From: SZUA-100 sp965248135
GTDB lineage: Bacteria; Pseudomonadota; Alphaproteobacteria; Rhizobiales; Rhizobiaceae
Assembly (NCBI GenBank): GCA_965248135.1
Contig: CBDFIN010000012.1
Span: 2,232,001-2,296,000, forward strand
Direction: 5' to 3'
Length of the DNA: 64,000 nucleotides
Shown here one piece after another: positions 35,503 to 44,676 of this stretch. A program made the translations under genes and the position numbers. The notes beneath the pieces are model-generated. The model made no database searches. It saw only the letters and a program-made list of their open reading frames with translations, and had not been told where the DNA came from. Positions within the stretch are counted from its first letter, which is position 1. Each line of letters opens with the position of its first letter.

Positions 35503-36534
35503 TTGCCGGTGAGCAGCGACATGATCACCCAGTTCGGCCTTATGCCGTCGGGCGATCCGGTTTTGCGGATTGAGATTGCCGCGGGCGGGCTTTCTGCTGC
35601 CATTTTAACCTATGGGGCGATTTTGCAGGACCTGCGGCTTGATGATTTCAGCCGCTCTTTGGTTCTCGGCCTCAATAGTCTTGACGATTATCGGCGCCAT
35701 TCGCCTTGTTTTGGAGCGACTGTCGGGCGGGTCGCCAACCGGTTATCCTTTGGTGCTTTTGAGCTTGACGGAGTGCGCCACGACGTGGATCGCAATGTCA
35801 ATGGCGTGCACACGCTTCACGGTGGTTCCAACGGGCTTGCGGTACAAAACTGGCAAATTGCCGACAGTGGTGCAGATTTTGTCGTTTTGGAAATCCTGTC
35901 ACCCGATGGCGAAATGGGATTTCCCGGTAACTTGGCCGTTCTATGCCGTTATAGCCTTTCGGCGGAAGGTTCTATGAATGTGGTTTTGACCGCCAAAACC
36001 GATGCACCAACGCCGTGCAATCTGGTGCACCATTCCTATTTCAACCTGGAAGGGGAAGGGGATATCCTCAGCCATCGACTGATGATGGAGGCAGATGAAA
36101 TCACCGAAGTCGATCAAGAATTGATCCCCAGTGGAAAGGTGTTGGCAGTTGTCGATACCGACTATGATTTTCGCCGCTTGCGCCCGATATCAGATGGCAA
36201 AGCCGATGGCACAATGCGCTATGACCACAATTTCTGCCTTTCACGCCAGTCGGTTGCGCAAAGACCGGTCGCTTTGCTCAAGGCACCGGTCTCCGGTATT
36301 GAAATGCGGCTTTCGACCACCATGCCCGGTTTGCAATTTTATGATGGCGCCAAGATCAATTGTCCGGTCGAAGGGCTCGATGGCCGCTATTATGGCGCCA
36401 ATGCGGGTCTTTGTCTTGAAACCCAGCACTGGCCGGACGCGCCCAACCGACCGGAATTTCCCGGCATGATCCTGCGGCCCGGCGAAACCTGTCATCACGC
36501 TAGCGAATATCGTTTTTCCAGACAGACAGGTTGA
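35503..36534 (+). CDS. galM: aldose 1-epimerase (mutarotase)
   Basis: Interconverts alpha and beta anomers of galactose and related sugars. Conserved features are GATVGRVANRLSFG, the His of HTLHGGSNG, the catalytic His in LVHHSYFNLEGEGD and the catalytic Glu in LCLETQHWPDAPN. At about 340 residues it is normal. The start is uncertain: TTG at 35503, GTG at 35509 and ATG at 35521 are all in frame. It sits beside the aldehyde dehydrogenase and close to remnants of a galactose-degrading locus, so it may be the last working piece of it. Confidence 0.9.
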   Translation: MPVSSDMITQFGLMPSGDPVLRIEIAAGGLSAAILTYGAILQDLRLDDFSRSLVLGLNSLDDYRRHSPCFGATVGRVANRLSFGAFELDGVRHDVDRNVNGVHTLHGGSNGLAVQNWQIADSGADFVVLEILSPDGEMGFPGNLAVLCRYSLSAEGSMNVVLTAKTDAPTPCNLVHHSYFNLEGEGDILSHRLMMEADEITEVDQELIPSGKVLAVVDTDYDFRRLRPISDGKADGTMRYDHNFCLSRQSVAQRPVALLKAPVSGIEMRLSTTMPGLQFYDGAKINCPVEGLDGRYYGANAGLCLETQHWPDAPNRPEFPGMILRPGETCHHASEYRFSRQTG

Positions 36535-36574
36535 ATTTGAGTTGTTCGGGTTGCCTATTCGGCTCGACTTGCGG

Positions 36575-38638
36575 TCAGCCGGTCAGCCCCTTCTTTTGCA
36601 GCATCGCATCCGGTGTCGGCATTTGGCCGCGAAAGGCGGTGTAGGCGGCTTCGGGATCGCGCGAATCGCCCGACGAATAGATATGCTTTTTCAGTTTCTC
36701 AGCGGTTTGCGGATCGAACGGGTCGCTGTTTTCCTCAAAGGCCCTGAAAGCATCGGCATCCAGCACTTCCGACCACATATAGGAATAGTATCCAGCCGAA
36801 TAGCCGTCGCCGGAAAACACATGGGCAAAATGTGGCGAGGCATGACGCATGACTATAGCCTTAGGCAATTTCAACTTATCAAGCCGGGTCTTTTGAAACG
36901 CAATCGGGTCAATTGTGCTGGCTTCGTTTTCATCCAGCGTGTGATATGCCATGTCGATCAGCGCAGAGGCGGTGAATTCGACCGTGGCAAAGCAACTATT
37001 GAAAGTTTGCGCCGCCAAAACCCTGTCGATCAGTTTTTGTGGCATGGCCTCACCGGTTTGGTAATGCACGGCGTATTTGGCGAGCGTTTCAGGCACCGTC
37101 AGCCAGTGCTCAAAAAGCTGGGAGGGCAGTTCGACAAAATCTCGCGACACCGATGTGCCGGAAATCGACGGATAGGTGACATTTGACAACATCCCGTGCA
37201 GCGCATGACCAAATTCATGAAACAGCGTACGAGCATCGTCCATGCTCAGCAGATTTGGCCGGCCGGCCGGCGCTTTGGCGAAATTCATCGTATTCATGAC
37301 AATTGGTGTGGCACCACCGGCAAGCTTGTGTTGGCTCTCGAGCCCGCTCATCCAGGCGCCAGAGCGCTTTGAGGTACGGGCGAAATAATCGCCCAGAAAT
37401 ATCGCTACGCGCTTGCCGTTTTGGTCCAGCACCTCAAACACCCGAACGTCGGGATGGAAGGTTTCGACACCGTGATGTTGGCGGAATTGAACACCGAATA
37501 ATCGCGTTGCAGTGTCGAATGCCGCCTCGATGATATTATCGAGCTGTAGATAGGATTTCAGTTGACTTTGGTCGAAATCGAATTTCTCGCTCCTCAGCTT
37601 TTCGGCATAATATCGCCAGTCCCACGGGGCAATTTCGTGATTGTTACCCGTGTTTGCCACCAGATCGGCCAGTTCGGCTGATTCACTTTCCGCCTTGCGC
37701 AAGGCTTTATGCCAAACAGATTCAAGCAGATCCAGAACCGCGGCGGGCGTTTTGGCCATGGTGTTTTCAAGTTTGAAGTCGGCGAAAGTGTCAAAGCCGA
37801 GTATCTTGGCTTTGCTGGCTCTCAGCTTGACAATTTCGCTGATAATTGGCCGGTTGTCGCGCTCACCCTCATGGGCGCCGCGACTGGTCCAGGCTCTAAA
37901 ACCCTGCTCACGCAGCTCTCGCCGTGCGCTGAAGGTAAGAAAAGGCTCGATGATCGAACGCGATAGTGTCAGCGCATGTTTACCCTTGTGGCCGCGCTCC
38001 TCGGCTGCTGCTGCCATGGCATCGATCAAAAAGTCGGGCAGTCCGGCAAGGTCGTCAGTCTCATTCAAAATCAAATGAAATTCCTGCTCGTCACCAAGCA
38101 CGCTTTGGCCAAATCGCGTGCCGAGCTCGGCTAAACGCTGGTTGAGCTGGGCAAGCTTTTCCTTATCGGGCGCAGAAAGCCTGGCGCCATCGCGAACGAA
38201 ATTCTTCCAGGTGTTTTCAAGCACCCGGTCAGACTCTGCATCAAGCGCCAGCTCACCCCGTTTGGAATAAAGCCCGTCAATACGGTCGAACAGCTTGTGG
38301 TTTGAACTGATGGTGGATTGATGGCGGGCCATCTCAGGCGCCATTTTACGTTCCACGGATTGTAAAAATTCATTAGTATGTGAACCGGTCAAATTCCAGA
38401 AAATGCTGCCGGCGTGGTTTAACATCTTGCCTGAAAGTTCCAATGCAATAATGGTGTTTTCGAAGGTCGCCGGGGCCGGATTTGAGGCGACTTCCTCAAT
38501 TTCAGCAAGATGGGCGGGCAATGAAGCTTCAAGCGCTGCCGCCAGTTCCTCGTCGGTAAATGCCCTAAAGTCGGGCAAACCGAGCGGCGTATTCCAGTTG
38601 AATATGGCGGCACTATTGCCGGTTTCTGATTTTACCAT
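36575..38638 (-). CDS. M3 family metallopeptidase (oligopeptidase A / Dcp type)
   Basis: Zinc peptidase of 687 residues in the thimet-oligopeptidase family, degrading peptides in the cytoplasm or periplasm. The zinc motif is LFHEFGHALHGML (HEXXH) at about residue 470; the distal ligand region is SRDFVELPSQLFEHWL. The substrate-binding SGDGYSAGYYSYMWSEVLDAD near the C-terminus is also diagnostic. No signal peptide is seen. It is a single gene, convergent with galM, with the decayed sugar region upstream. Confidence 0.93.
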   Translation of the reverse strand: MVKSETGNSAAIFNWNTPLGLPDFRAFTDEELAAALEASLPAHLAEIEEVASNPAPATFENTIIALELSGKMLNHAGSIFWNLTGSHTNEFLQSVERKMAPEMARHQSTISSNHKLFDRIDGLYSKRGELALDAESDRVLENTWKNFVRDGARLSAPDKEKLAQLNQRLAELGTRFGQSVLGDEQEFHLILNETDDLAGLPDFLIDAMAAAAEERGHKGKHALTLSRSIIEPFLTFSARRELREQGFRAWTSRGAHEGERDNRPIISEIVKLRASKAKILGFDTFADFKLENTMAKTPAAVLDLLESVWHKALRKAESESAELADLVANTGNNHEIAPWDWRYYAEKLRSEKFDFDQSQLKSYLQLDNIIEAAFDTATRLFGVQFRQHHGVETFHPDVRVFEVLDQNGKRVAIFLGDYFARTSKRSGAWMSGLESQHKLAGGATPIVMNTMNFAKAPAGRPNLLSMDDARTLFHEFGHALHGMLSNVTYPSISGTSVSRDFVELPSQLFEHWLTVPETLAKYAVHYQTGEAMPQKLIDRVLAAQTFNSCFATVEFTASALIDMAYHTLDENEASTIDPIAFQKTRLDKLKLPKAIVMRHASPHFAHVFSGDGYSAGYYSYMWSEVLDADAFRAFEENSDPFDPQTAEKLKKHIYSSGDSRDPEAAYTAFRGQMPTPDAMLQKKGLTG

Positions 38639-38714
38639 GATAGACCCTGTATTACCGCTGGCGGATGTGACGGGTTATTGAACTTTCCTGCGGTATCAGC
38701 AACCGTCCAAGGCG

Positions 38715-38989
38715 TCAAATTCTCGGTGTATTTTGCACCTTTTGAAATACCGATACGCCCGATGGCGGCAAGATGACTTCGCCATAAATACATCTTGCAA
38801 GTGCAAATGGTGCAAAATCACATTCAGCGTCGCCATAATTGAATGCGAAGATTAGTTCACCGCATTGTCTAAGGCGGGGACGCCATCGACCAAATGACAT
38901 TGCCCCAGTTCGCGCATCCTTTTGGCGTCGCTGGCCCAGAATTCCTCCGACCAATGCTCGGGATAATAACAGACCCCGAGTTTTTTAAC
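38715..38989 (-). pseudogene. GH42 beta-galactosidase remnant with large internal deletion
   Basis: The 5' part (about 38989-38903) encodes VKKLGVCYYPEHW followed by FWASDAKRMRELG, the N-terminal signature of GH42 beta-galactosidases. The 3' part (about 38873-38715), in another frame, encodes ELIFAFNYGDAE and ILPPSGVSVFQ, which matches the typical GH42 C-terminus. Around 600 central residues are missing, including both catalytic glutamates, so the gene is dead. It lies after the DgoK and SDR remnants on the same strand, as expected for a former galactoside operon. Confidence 0.75.
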
Positions 38990-39133
38990 GGGCTTGGGAT
39001 CGCGCGCTACTATTTTTCGAGGCTTCAATCCCTGGCCCAATATCGAGTGTTGGGTCAACACGCCAAACAATTCGGCGCTCAAGAAGGATGAAAACTTCAC
39101 CACGGTTCCGTGGTCCACTGAAACCCATTTGGA

Positions 39134-39345
39134 TTAGGTGCCGGGAAGACAAACAAGACCAGTGTCAAATCCACCCGCGGCCAATCCAAGCGCCGCCAGG
39201 TGCTGGTCGACGATATTTGCAAAAGCCGGCGTCTATAGAGCGGGCCAGCCCCTCATTGGTGCAACGTTCCTTAAGAACCGTTCCGTCTTCGGCCAGTATC
39301 CAAAGCCGAAAACGCGAAGTACCTCAGTCAATAGCAGCGCAAGAT
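39134..39345 (-). pseudogene. 2-dehydro-3-deoxygalactonokinase (DgoK) remnant
   Basis: Reading the minus strand gives AAID-stop-GTSRFRLWILAEDGTVLKERCTNEGL, then after a frame change ANIVDQHLAALGLAAGGFDTGL and a stop. This fits the N-terminus of DgoK, whose start reads like IDWGTSRFRLW; the Trp codon has become TGA. About 70 of roughly 300 residues remain. At least one nonsense change, one frameshift and a loss of the rest are needed to explain it. DgoK phosphorylates 2-keto-3-deoxygalactonate in the De Ley-Doudoroff galactose pathway. Confidence 0.65.
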
Positions 39346-39349
39346 GGTT

Positions 39350-39885
39350 TCATCCGGTGGTCACCACACCACCATCGACCACCAAAGCCTGGCCGGTCAT
39401 CATCCGGGAAGCACTTGATGCCAGGAACAGGGTCGGCGCAACTATGTCTTCGGGTTGAAGAGCTTCTGGTAAACACTGGCGAGCCAAATGGGCAGCCAGA
39501 GCTTCATCGGTCACCCAAAGTTCGCGCTGCCGGTCAGTCAAAACCCAGCCCGGCATCAGTGCGTTGACCCGGATATTGTGCGGCCCCAGCTCCCTTGCCA
39601 GGCCACGGGTCAACCCGGTGATGCCTGCCTTTGTCGCCACATAGGCCGGGTAACCGGCATTGCCCATCATGTAGGATATTGAAGAAAAATTGATGATCGA
39701 GCCGCCGCCGCTCTGCCTCATTTCATCGGCCACCGCTTGTGCTGTGAAAAAATGCGGTCGAAGATTGATGTTGATCGATGCATCCCATTGCTCCGCCGAA
39801 TAATCAGCCAGCAAAAGACGATTGTCGGATGCCGCATTATTGACCAGCACATCTATGGGGCCATGGGCGGCGGCAATCCTTCGTC
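39350..39885 (-). pseudogene. SDR sugar dehydrogenase, N-terminally truncated
   Basis: Homology to short-chain dehydrogenases starts abruptly at GPIDVLVNNAASDNR and then runs intact through SSISYMMGNAGYPAYVATKAG (catalytic Ser, Tyr and Lys) to TGQALVVDGG. The first 80 or so residues with the NAD-binding TGxxxGIG motif are missing, replaced by sequence antisense to a sugar ABC ATPase remnant. An open frame continues upstream to 40249 but that part has no SDR resemblance. The family resembles galactose or related aldose 1-dehydrogenases (DRQRELWVTDEALAAHL region). Loss of the cofactor motif means it should be inactive. Confidence 0.75.
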
Positions 39886-40239
39886 TCGACAAATTGTTGG
39901 ATCGCAACCAAAAGCGCTCTCTGACGGCCAGCGGCAACAGGTGGCAATTGGCCGACAAAATCGTCGTGCTGCGCGCCGGTATTATTGAGCATGTAGGTTC
40001 ACCACCTGACCTTATCACGATCCGGAAAATGTATTTGTCGCCGGCTTTATCGGTTCTCCCAGAATGAACTTTCTCGATGCCAGGGTGGACTCTTCGGATG
40101 CCGGCGGCGAAACCGACAAGCCGCTGACCATTCAACCGGCAAGCGATCACGATGCCCGCGAGGGAGAGACATATACTGCAGACATCGATCCGACGACGGT
40201 GCTGTTGTTTCACAATCGGAGCGAACAAAGGTTGCTGTG
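39886..40239 (+). pseudogene. sugar ABC transporter ATPase (UgpC/MalK type) remnant
   Basis: Pieces in different plus frames: LLDR, then PKALSDGQRQQVAIGR (ABC signature region, normally LSGGQRQRVAIGR), then LADKIVVLRAGIIEHVGSPPDL, then FVAGFIGSPRMNFLDARV and a C-terminal tail ending in TGA at 40237-40239. Walker A, Walker B and the switch histidine are missing, and at least two frame changes are present. The order and wording match the MalK/UgpC family of sugar importers. It abuts the truncated SDR head-on at about 39885, which marks a rearrangement junction. Confidence 0.75.
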
Positions 40240-40367
40240 AAGTCGACATTATCAGACAGTTGCGTAAAATTGGTATGCAGTTTTTTGCCGATTTTGGACA
40301 TTTTCAACATTCAGGTCGTTGGGTAGGTTATATTTGGTCGAATCCATAACCCGTGCCGGAGATTGAA

Positions 40368-42416
40368 ATGAACGAACATGTTAATGTGCAGACCATACCC
40401 AGCGTCTGCCCGCTTGATTGCCCGGATACCTGTAGCCTTATAGCCACCGTCAAAAACGGCAAGCTGATCGAAGTTAAGGGGTCTCACGCCAATCCCTATA
40501 CCGAAGGCGTCATTTGCAACAAAGTAGCCCGCTCCTATCCCGAATTCGTGCACGGCGACAATCGGTTGACCGATCCTGTCAAGCGCACCGGCATGCGCGG
40601 CTCGGGACAGTTTGAGAAAATTTCCTGGGACGAGGCTCTTGATCTGGTGGTAGAGGGTTTTTCGAAGGCCATCGAAACCCATGGTCCCCAGTCGGTGATG
40701 CCGTTTAACTATGCCGGTCCGCATGGCGAACTGGCAGGCGGATCGATTGATCGCCGGTTTTTCTATAAAATGGGCGCAACGCTGCTCAACCGCGGACCTC
40801 TTTGTGGCGGGGTCAGGGGCGCTGCCTATTCGAGCCTGTTTGGCAATGCGCCCGGCATGCCACCGGAACAGGCGATCGAAGCGGATTTGATCGTGGTGTG
40901 GGGTAACAATGTCACCGTCTCCAATCTTCATCTCGTGCGGGTGATAAAGGCTGCGCGCTCACGCGGTGCCAAGTTGGTGATCATTGATCCCAAGCGTATC
41001 AAAGTGGCAGAACAGGCTGATCTCTTCATCCAGATCAGGCCTGGTACGGATGTAATTCTTGCCATGGCGCTGGCGGCAGAACTTGAGCGCCGCCAAGCGC
41101 TTGATATGGATTTCACCAGCCAATGGACCCATGGCTTTGATGCCTATATGGATCAGGCCCGTCATTATTCGGTGGCGGATGTTGTCGCCAAATGCGGAAT
41201 TTCGAGCCAACAGTTTCACCAACTCGCTGATCTTTATGTGGTTTCCAAAAATGTTGCGACATCTGTCGGCAATGGCATCGAAAGAGGCCGCAGCGGCGGC
41301 TCGGGCCTGCGCGCGGCGATGGCATTGCAGGCGCTGACCGGCAATCATGGCCGCCTTGGTGCCGGCGTGATCGCCAAATCGGGTTTTTCTGCGCCAAAAA
41401 CTCAGGATCGGCTTCATCGCAGCGATTTGATTGTCGATGGAACGCGCACCTTCAACATTGTCGATGTGGCCGAAAAGCTGCTGGACAAAGAGCTGGATCC
41501 TCCCGTCATGGCAACGATGATTTATAATCATAACCCGGTGGCGACACATCCTGATCAGGCCAATCTGATCAAGGCGCTGCTGCGTGATGATCTGTTCATC
41601 GTTGGTTGCGATGTTGCGATGACCGACAGTATGGCATTCGCCGATGTCATCTTGCCGGCTGCCAGTCATTTTGAATGTGACGACATTTTTGGCGCCTATG
41701 GTCAAAACTATGTTCAGCGCTCCGTACCGATTATCCCGCCGGTCGGCCGTTCGCTGGCTAACACCGAGATATTCCGCCGGCTTGCTGGCCGTTTCGGCTA
41801 TGATGATGCAATATTCAGCGCCACTGACGCGCAGCTGATGGACGAAGCTATGGACGGCAATGATCCGCGCTTTAAAGGTGTGCGGCCAAGCCGGATCGCT
41901 ATCGATCAGGCTATCGAGATGAAACGGCCGGACGGCAAAGACCTTATTATGTGCGATACTGTGCTGCCCGCGACCCTGACCGGCAAGATCGAACTTTACT
42001 CAGAAGATCTGGAGACCCGGTTCGGCTATGGCGTGCCGCGCTACGATCCGGTCGAGCAGGATATGCCCCTGACCTTGATCACCCCATCGTCGTCAAAACG
42101 GACCAACGCCACATTTGGCGGATGCCATGCCTCTGATGGCCTGGAAATCGTCGAAATGAACCCGGCCGATGCCAGAGCGAGGGGGTTGAACGAGGGTGAC
42201 AAGGTGGCCGTTTGGAACGCCCGGGCAAAGGTGACCTTTCAACTGGTGGTCACCGACAAAACCCGCCAGGGCGTGCTTTATAGCCCCAAAGGAGCCTGGC
42301 GGCGCACCAGCGAAACGGGTCTCACCGCCAATGCGCTGATCCCATCGGATATTCGTACTGATATCGAAGATGGTGCCTGCTACCATGAAACTTTTGTGGA
42401 CGTGGAATTATTCTGA
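40368..42416 (+). CDS. molybdopterin-dependent oxidoreductase (anaerobic dehydrogenase type)
   Basis: Member of the DMSO-reductase superfamily, about 682 residues, with a 4Fe-4S motif near the N-terminus (VCPLDCPDTCSL ... GVICNK) and bis-MGD-binding regions (VVWGNNVTVSN, IDPKRIKVAEQADLFIQIRPGTD, and a C-terminal MopB domain with NEGDKVAVWNARAKV). No Tat-type twin-arginine signal is seen, so it should be cytoplasmic. No small subunit, ferredoxin or quinone partner gene is adjacent. The ATG at 40368 has a GGAG site; a GTG five codons upstream is possible. The substrate is unknown; similar proteins are annotated loosely as formate dehydrogenase-like. Confidence 0.85.
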   Translation: MNEHVNVQTIPSVCPLDCPDTCSLIATVKNGKLIEVKGSHANPYTEGVICNKVARSYPEFVHGDNRLTDPVKRTGMRGSGQFEKISWDEALDLVVEGFSKAIETHGPQSVMPFNYAGPHGELAGGSIDRRFFYKMGATLLNRGPLCGGVRGAAYSSLFGNAPGMPPEQAIEADLIVVWGNNVTVSNLHLVRVIKAARSRGAKLVIIDPKRIKVAEQADLFIQIRPGTDVILAMALAAELERRQALDMDFTSQWTHGFDAYMDQARHYSVADVVAKCGISSQQFHQLADLYVVSKNVATSVGNGIERGRSGGSGLRAAMALQALTGNHGRLGAGVIAKSGFSAPKTQDRLHRSDLIVDGTRTFNIVDVAEKLLDKELDPPVMATMIYNHNPVATHPDQANLIKALLRDDLFIVGCDVAMTDSMAFADVILPAASHFECDDIFGAYGQNYVQRSVPIIPPVGRSLANTEIFRRLAGRFGYDDAIFSATDAQLMDEAMDGNDPRFKGVRPSRIAIDQAIEMKRPDGKDLIMCDTVLPATLTGKIELYSEDLETRFGYGVPRYDPVEQDMPLTLITPSSSKRTNATFGGCHASDGLEIVEMNPADARARGLNEGDKVAVWNARAKVTFQLVVTDKTRQGVLYSPKGAWRRTSETGLTANALIPSDIRTDIEDGACYHETFVDVELF

Positions 42417-42526
42417 TCAGTGCACCGGAATTGAGATTTATCACATTCGGGGCAATTATTTGTCTTGCATATCTATTCGGTCTAGTGTGAATTGTTAGTA
42501 ATCAACAATTTCACCAGACCAATTTT

Positions 42527-43942
42527 ATGAAGCAAACTCCCTGGATGGCATTTTCGATCAACCGGTCATCATCAACACCGATGTTCGAACAGATTTGCGT
42601 TGCTATCCGCAGCCAGGCCGCATCCGGCGAATTGCCTGAAGGCACCAAATTGCCGCCAACGCGGGTGTTTGCCACCGAGCTGGGGGTGTCGCGGTCGACC
42701 ATGGTTACCGCCTATGAGCAGCTGGTTGCCGAAGGATATCTTCGTAGTGCACCCGGTTCGGGCTACACGATTTGCCAAATGGGATCTGTCGAACTGGTCG
42801 CCCCACCAGCCGCCAACAATGCCGATTTGGGCGAAGATGACCGGGTCTCGCCGCGGCCGTTTCAGGCCGGTCAGCCGGATATGCGATTGTTTCCCCATGC
42901 CAAGTGGGCCAAGACCGTATCGCGCGTGTGCCGGACAAACCCTCAAGCCATGTTGGTTGGTGGAGCGGTTCAGGGAAATTTTGACCTGCGCAAGGCCGTC
43001 GCGGACCATATTTTTGAATGGAGAGGCATTGAGGCATCGCCGCATCAAATCATCATCACCGCCGGCAGCGGCGATGCGCTTGAAATGTGCCTTCGAACTC
43101 TGGCCCGTGCTGGAGACAGGATTGGCTTGGAAAATCCGGGATATCCGCCATTGTACCAATTTGTCTTAGAGATGGGCATGACGCCGAGCTATCTGGAAAT
43201 CGATGCAAGTGGGGCGAGCCTGCCTGCGAACGCCGACAATGCCGGATTGGTCATACTGACTCCGTCGCACCAACACCCGCTTGGCGGTGCGATGACCCCC
43301 AACAGACGCATTGAGTTTATCAAATGGGCAGAACAGCAAAGCGGTTGGATCGTCGAGGACGATTATGATAGCGAGTTTCGCTATGCCGGCCACCCAATCC
43401 CCGCGATGGCGGGTTTCGACAAGCTTAATCACACCATCTATGTTGGCAGTTTTTCCAAAATATTCTCCAATAGTTTGCGTCTTGGATACGTCGTGGTGCC
43501 GGTTCGTTTGCTGGAACAATTCCGTTCGACCTTGGTGCGCTTCGGTCTAAAAGCCTCCTACATGCCGCAACAGGCGCTGGCCAAATTTATCGAAAATGGC
43601 GATTTTTACCGCCATCTGAGGCGGATGCGGCGTATCTATGGCGAAAGACGGAATTTTCTACTTGAACGGCTTGGCGGAGAATTCAGCACCTATGGCACTT
43701 TCCAGGATCATCATGCCGGCATGCAGATAGCCTTCTATCTCAACAGACAATACAAGGATAGCGAGATTGCGCAAACTGCCGCATCGCAAAACCTGTCAAT
43801 CGAGCCATTGTCGAGATTCAGCTTCGCCGGTGATACCCTCAATGGACTGCTGCTCGGCTTTTGCGGCTTTACCAGGGATGAACTGGATGGTGCATTTTCA
43901 ACACTGGCCGATATTTTGGGCCGGCATCGATCTTCGCGATGA
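42527..43942 (+). CDS. MocR/PdxR-family transcription regulator (GntR HTH plus aminotransferase domain)
   Basis: A 471-residue regulator with a GntR-type winged helix (MFEQICVAIRSQAASGELPEGTKLPPTRVFATELGVSRSTMVTAYEQLVAEGYLRSAPGSGY) joined to an aminotransferase-fold domain. The cofactor region NPGYPPLYQF, VEDDYDSEFRY and the lysine loop YVGSFSKIFSNSLRLGYVV (likely PLP lysine) are present. Members bind PLP and often control vitamin B6 or amino-acid genes. No B6 gene is next to it. It is convergent with the SDR gene, with a 22-base palindrome between them. Confidence 0.9.
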   Translation: MKQTPWMAFSINRSSSTPMFEQICVAIRSQAASGELPEGTKLPPTRVFATELGVSRSTMVTAYEQLVAEGYLRSAPGSGYTICQMGSVELVAPPAANNADLGEDDRVSPRPFQAGQPDMRLFPHAKWAKTVSRVCRTNPQAMLVGGAVQGNFDLRKAVADHIFEWRGIEASPHQIIITAGSGDALEMCLRTLARAGDRIGLENPGYPPLYQFVLEMGMTPSYLEIDASGASLPANADNAGLVILTPSHQHPLGGAMTPNRRIEFIKWAEQQSGWIVEDDYDSEFRYAGHPIPAMAGFDKLNHTIYVGSFSKIFSNSLRLGYVVVPVRLLEQFRSTLVRFGLKASYMPQQALAKFIENGDFYRHLRRMRRIYGERRNFLLERLGGEFSTYGTFQDHHAGMQIAFYLNRQYKDSEIAQTAASQNLSIEPLSRFSFAGDTLNGLLLGFCGFTRDELDGAFSTLADILGRHRSSR

Positions 43943-43946
43943 GTTA

Positions 43947-43968
43947 TGCGCCTTGGCGCTAAGGCGCA
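43947..43968. terminator. candidate bidirectional terminator hairpin
   Basis: TGCGCCTT and AAGGCGCA form an 8-base perfect stem around a 6-base loop, between the convergent MocR and SDR genes. The following run GTATTGTTG is only moderately T-rich, so it is a reasonable but unproven terminator. Confidence 0.45.
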
Positions 43969-43978
43969 GTATTGTTGT

Positions 43979-44665
43979 TCACTTCGCCAGCGGGGCGACC
44001 GGTACTATCAGCACCTCGCCAACATCGACATGAGACGGCTGTGATATGGCATAGGTAAAGGCATTGGCGACATCTTCAGGGCGAAGCGCATCGGGTTTTG
44101 CCGCATCAAAGAAGGGTGTATCGACCATGCCGGGGGCGATATTGGTGACCCTGACACCGGTGCCGGCAAGCTCTTCGCGCAGGTTTTGGGCATAACCGGC
44201 AATTGCCCATTTGGTCGCGCCGTAAATCGAACCTTTGAGGATCACCCGTCCGGCGCGCGAACCGGTCAACAGCAAATGGCCCTGGCTTTTTTTCAATTCG
44301 GAAATGGTGGCTTTGGCTGTCAGCGCCGCGCCAAGCACATTGGTCAGCACCATGTCGCGCCAGTTTTGTGGATCGCCTGCTTCAGTGCCGGCCGCCGTTG
44401 CGCCGATACCCGCATTGGCAAAGGCGACATCAATGCGCCCGAATTTTTTCAACGTTGTGGCGACCATCGCCTGCTGCTGTTCGAAGCTGGTGACATCGCA
44501 GGCAATGGCAATCGCCCTGTCATCACCAAGTTCTTCGGCCAGGGCGGCAAGCTTTTCCTTAGAACGGGCGGCAAGCGCCACCTTGTGGCCGGCTTCAACG
44601 GCGGCGCGGGCGCAAGCCTCGCCAATGCCTGTTGAGGCACCGGTAATGAGGATGATTTTGGTCAT
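43979..44665 (-). CDS. short-chain dehydrogenase/reductase
   Basis: Classical SDR of 228 residues. The NAD(P) motif is TGASTGIGEACARA, followed by NAGIG; the active site holds LLTGSRAGRVILKGSIYGATKWAI with Ser, Tyr and Lys. It starts 11 bases after the GNAT gene's stop region on the same strand and probably shares its transcript. The substrate cannot be predicted from sequence; it is close to NADP-dependent oxidoreductases of the YdfG kind. Confidence 0.85.
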   Translation of the reverse strand: MTKIILITGASTGIGEACARAAVEAGHKVALAARSKEKLAALAEELGDDRAIAIACDVTSFEQQQAMVATTLKKFGRIDVAFANAGIGATAAGTEAGDPQNWRDMVLTNVLGAALTAKATISELKKSQGHLLLTGSRAGRVILKGSIYGATKWAIAGYAQNLREELAGTGVRVTNIAPGMVDTPFFDAAKPDALRPEDVANAFTYAISQPSHVDVGEVLIVPVAPLAK

Positions 44666-44676
44666 GCAGATTTCCT

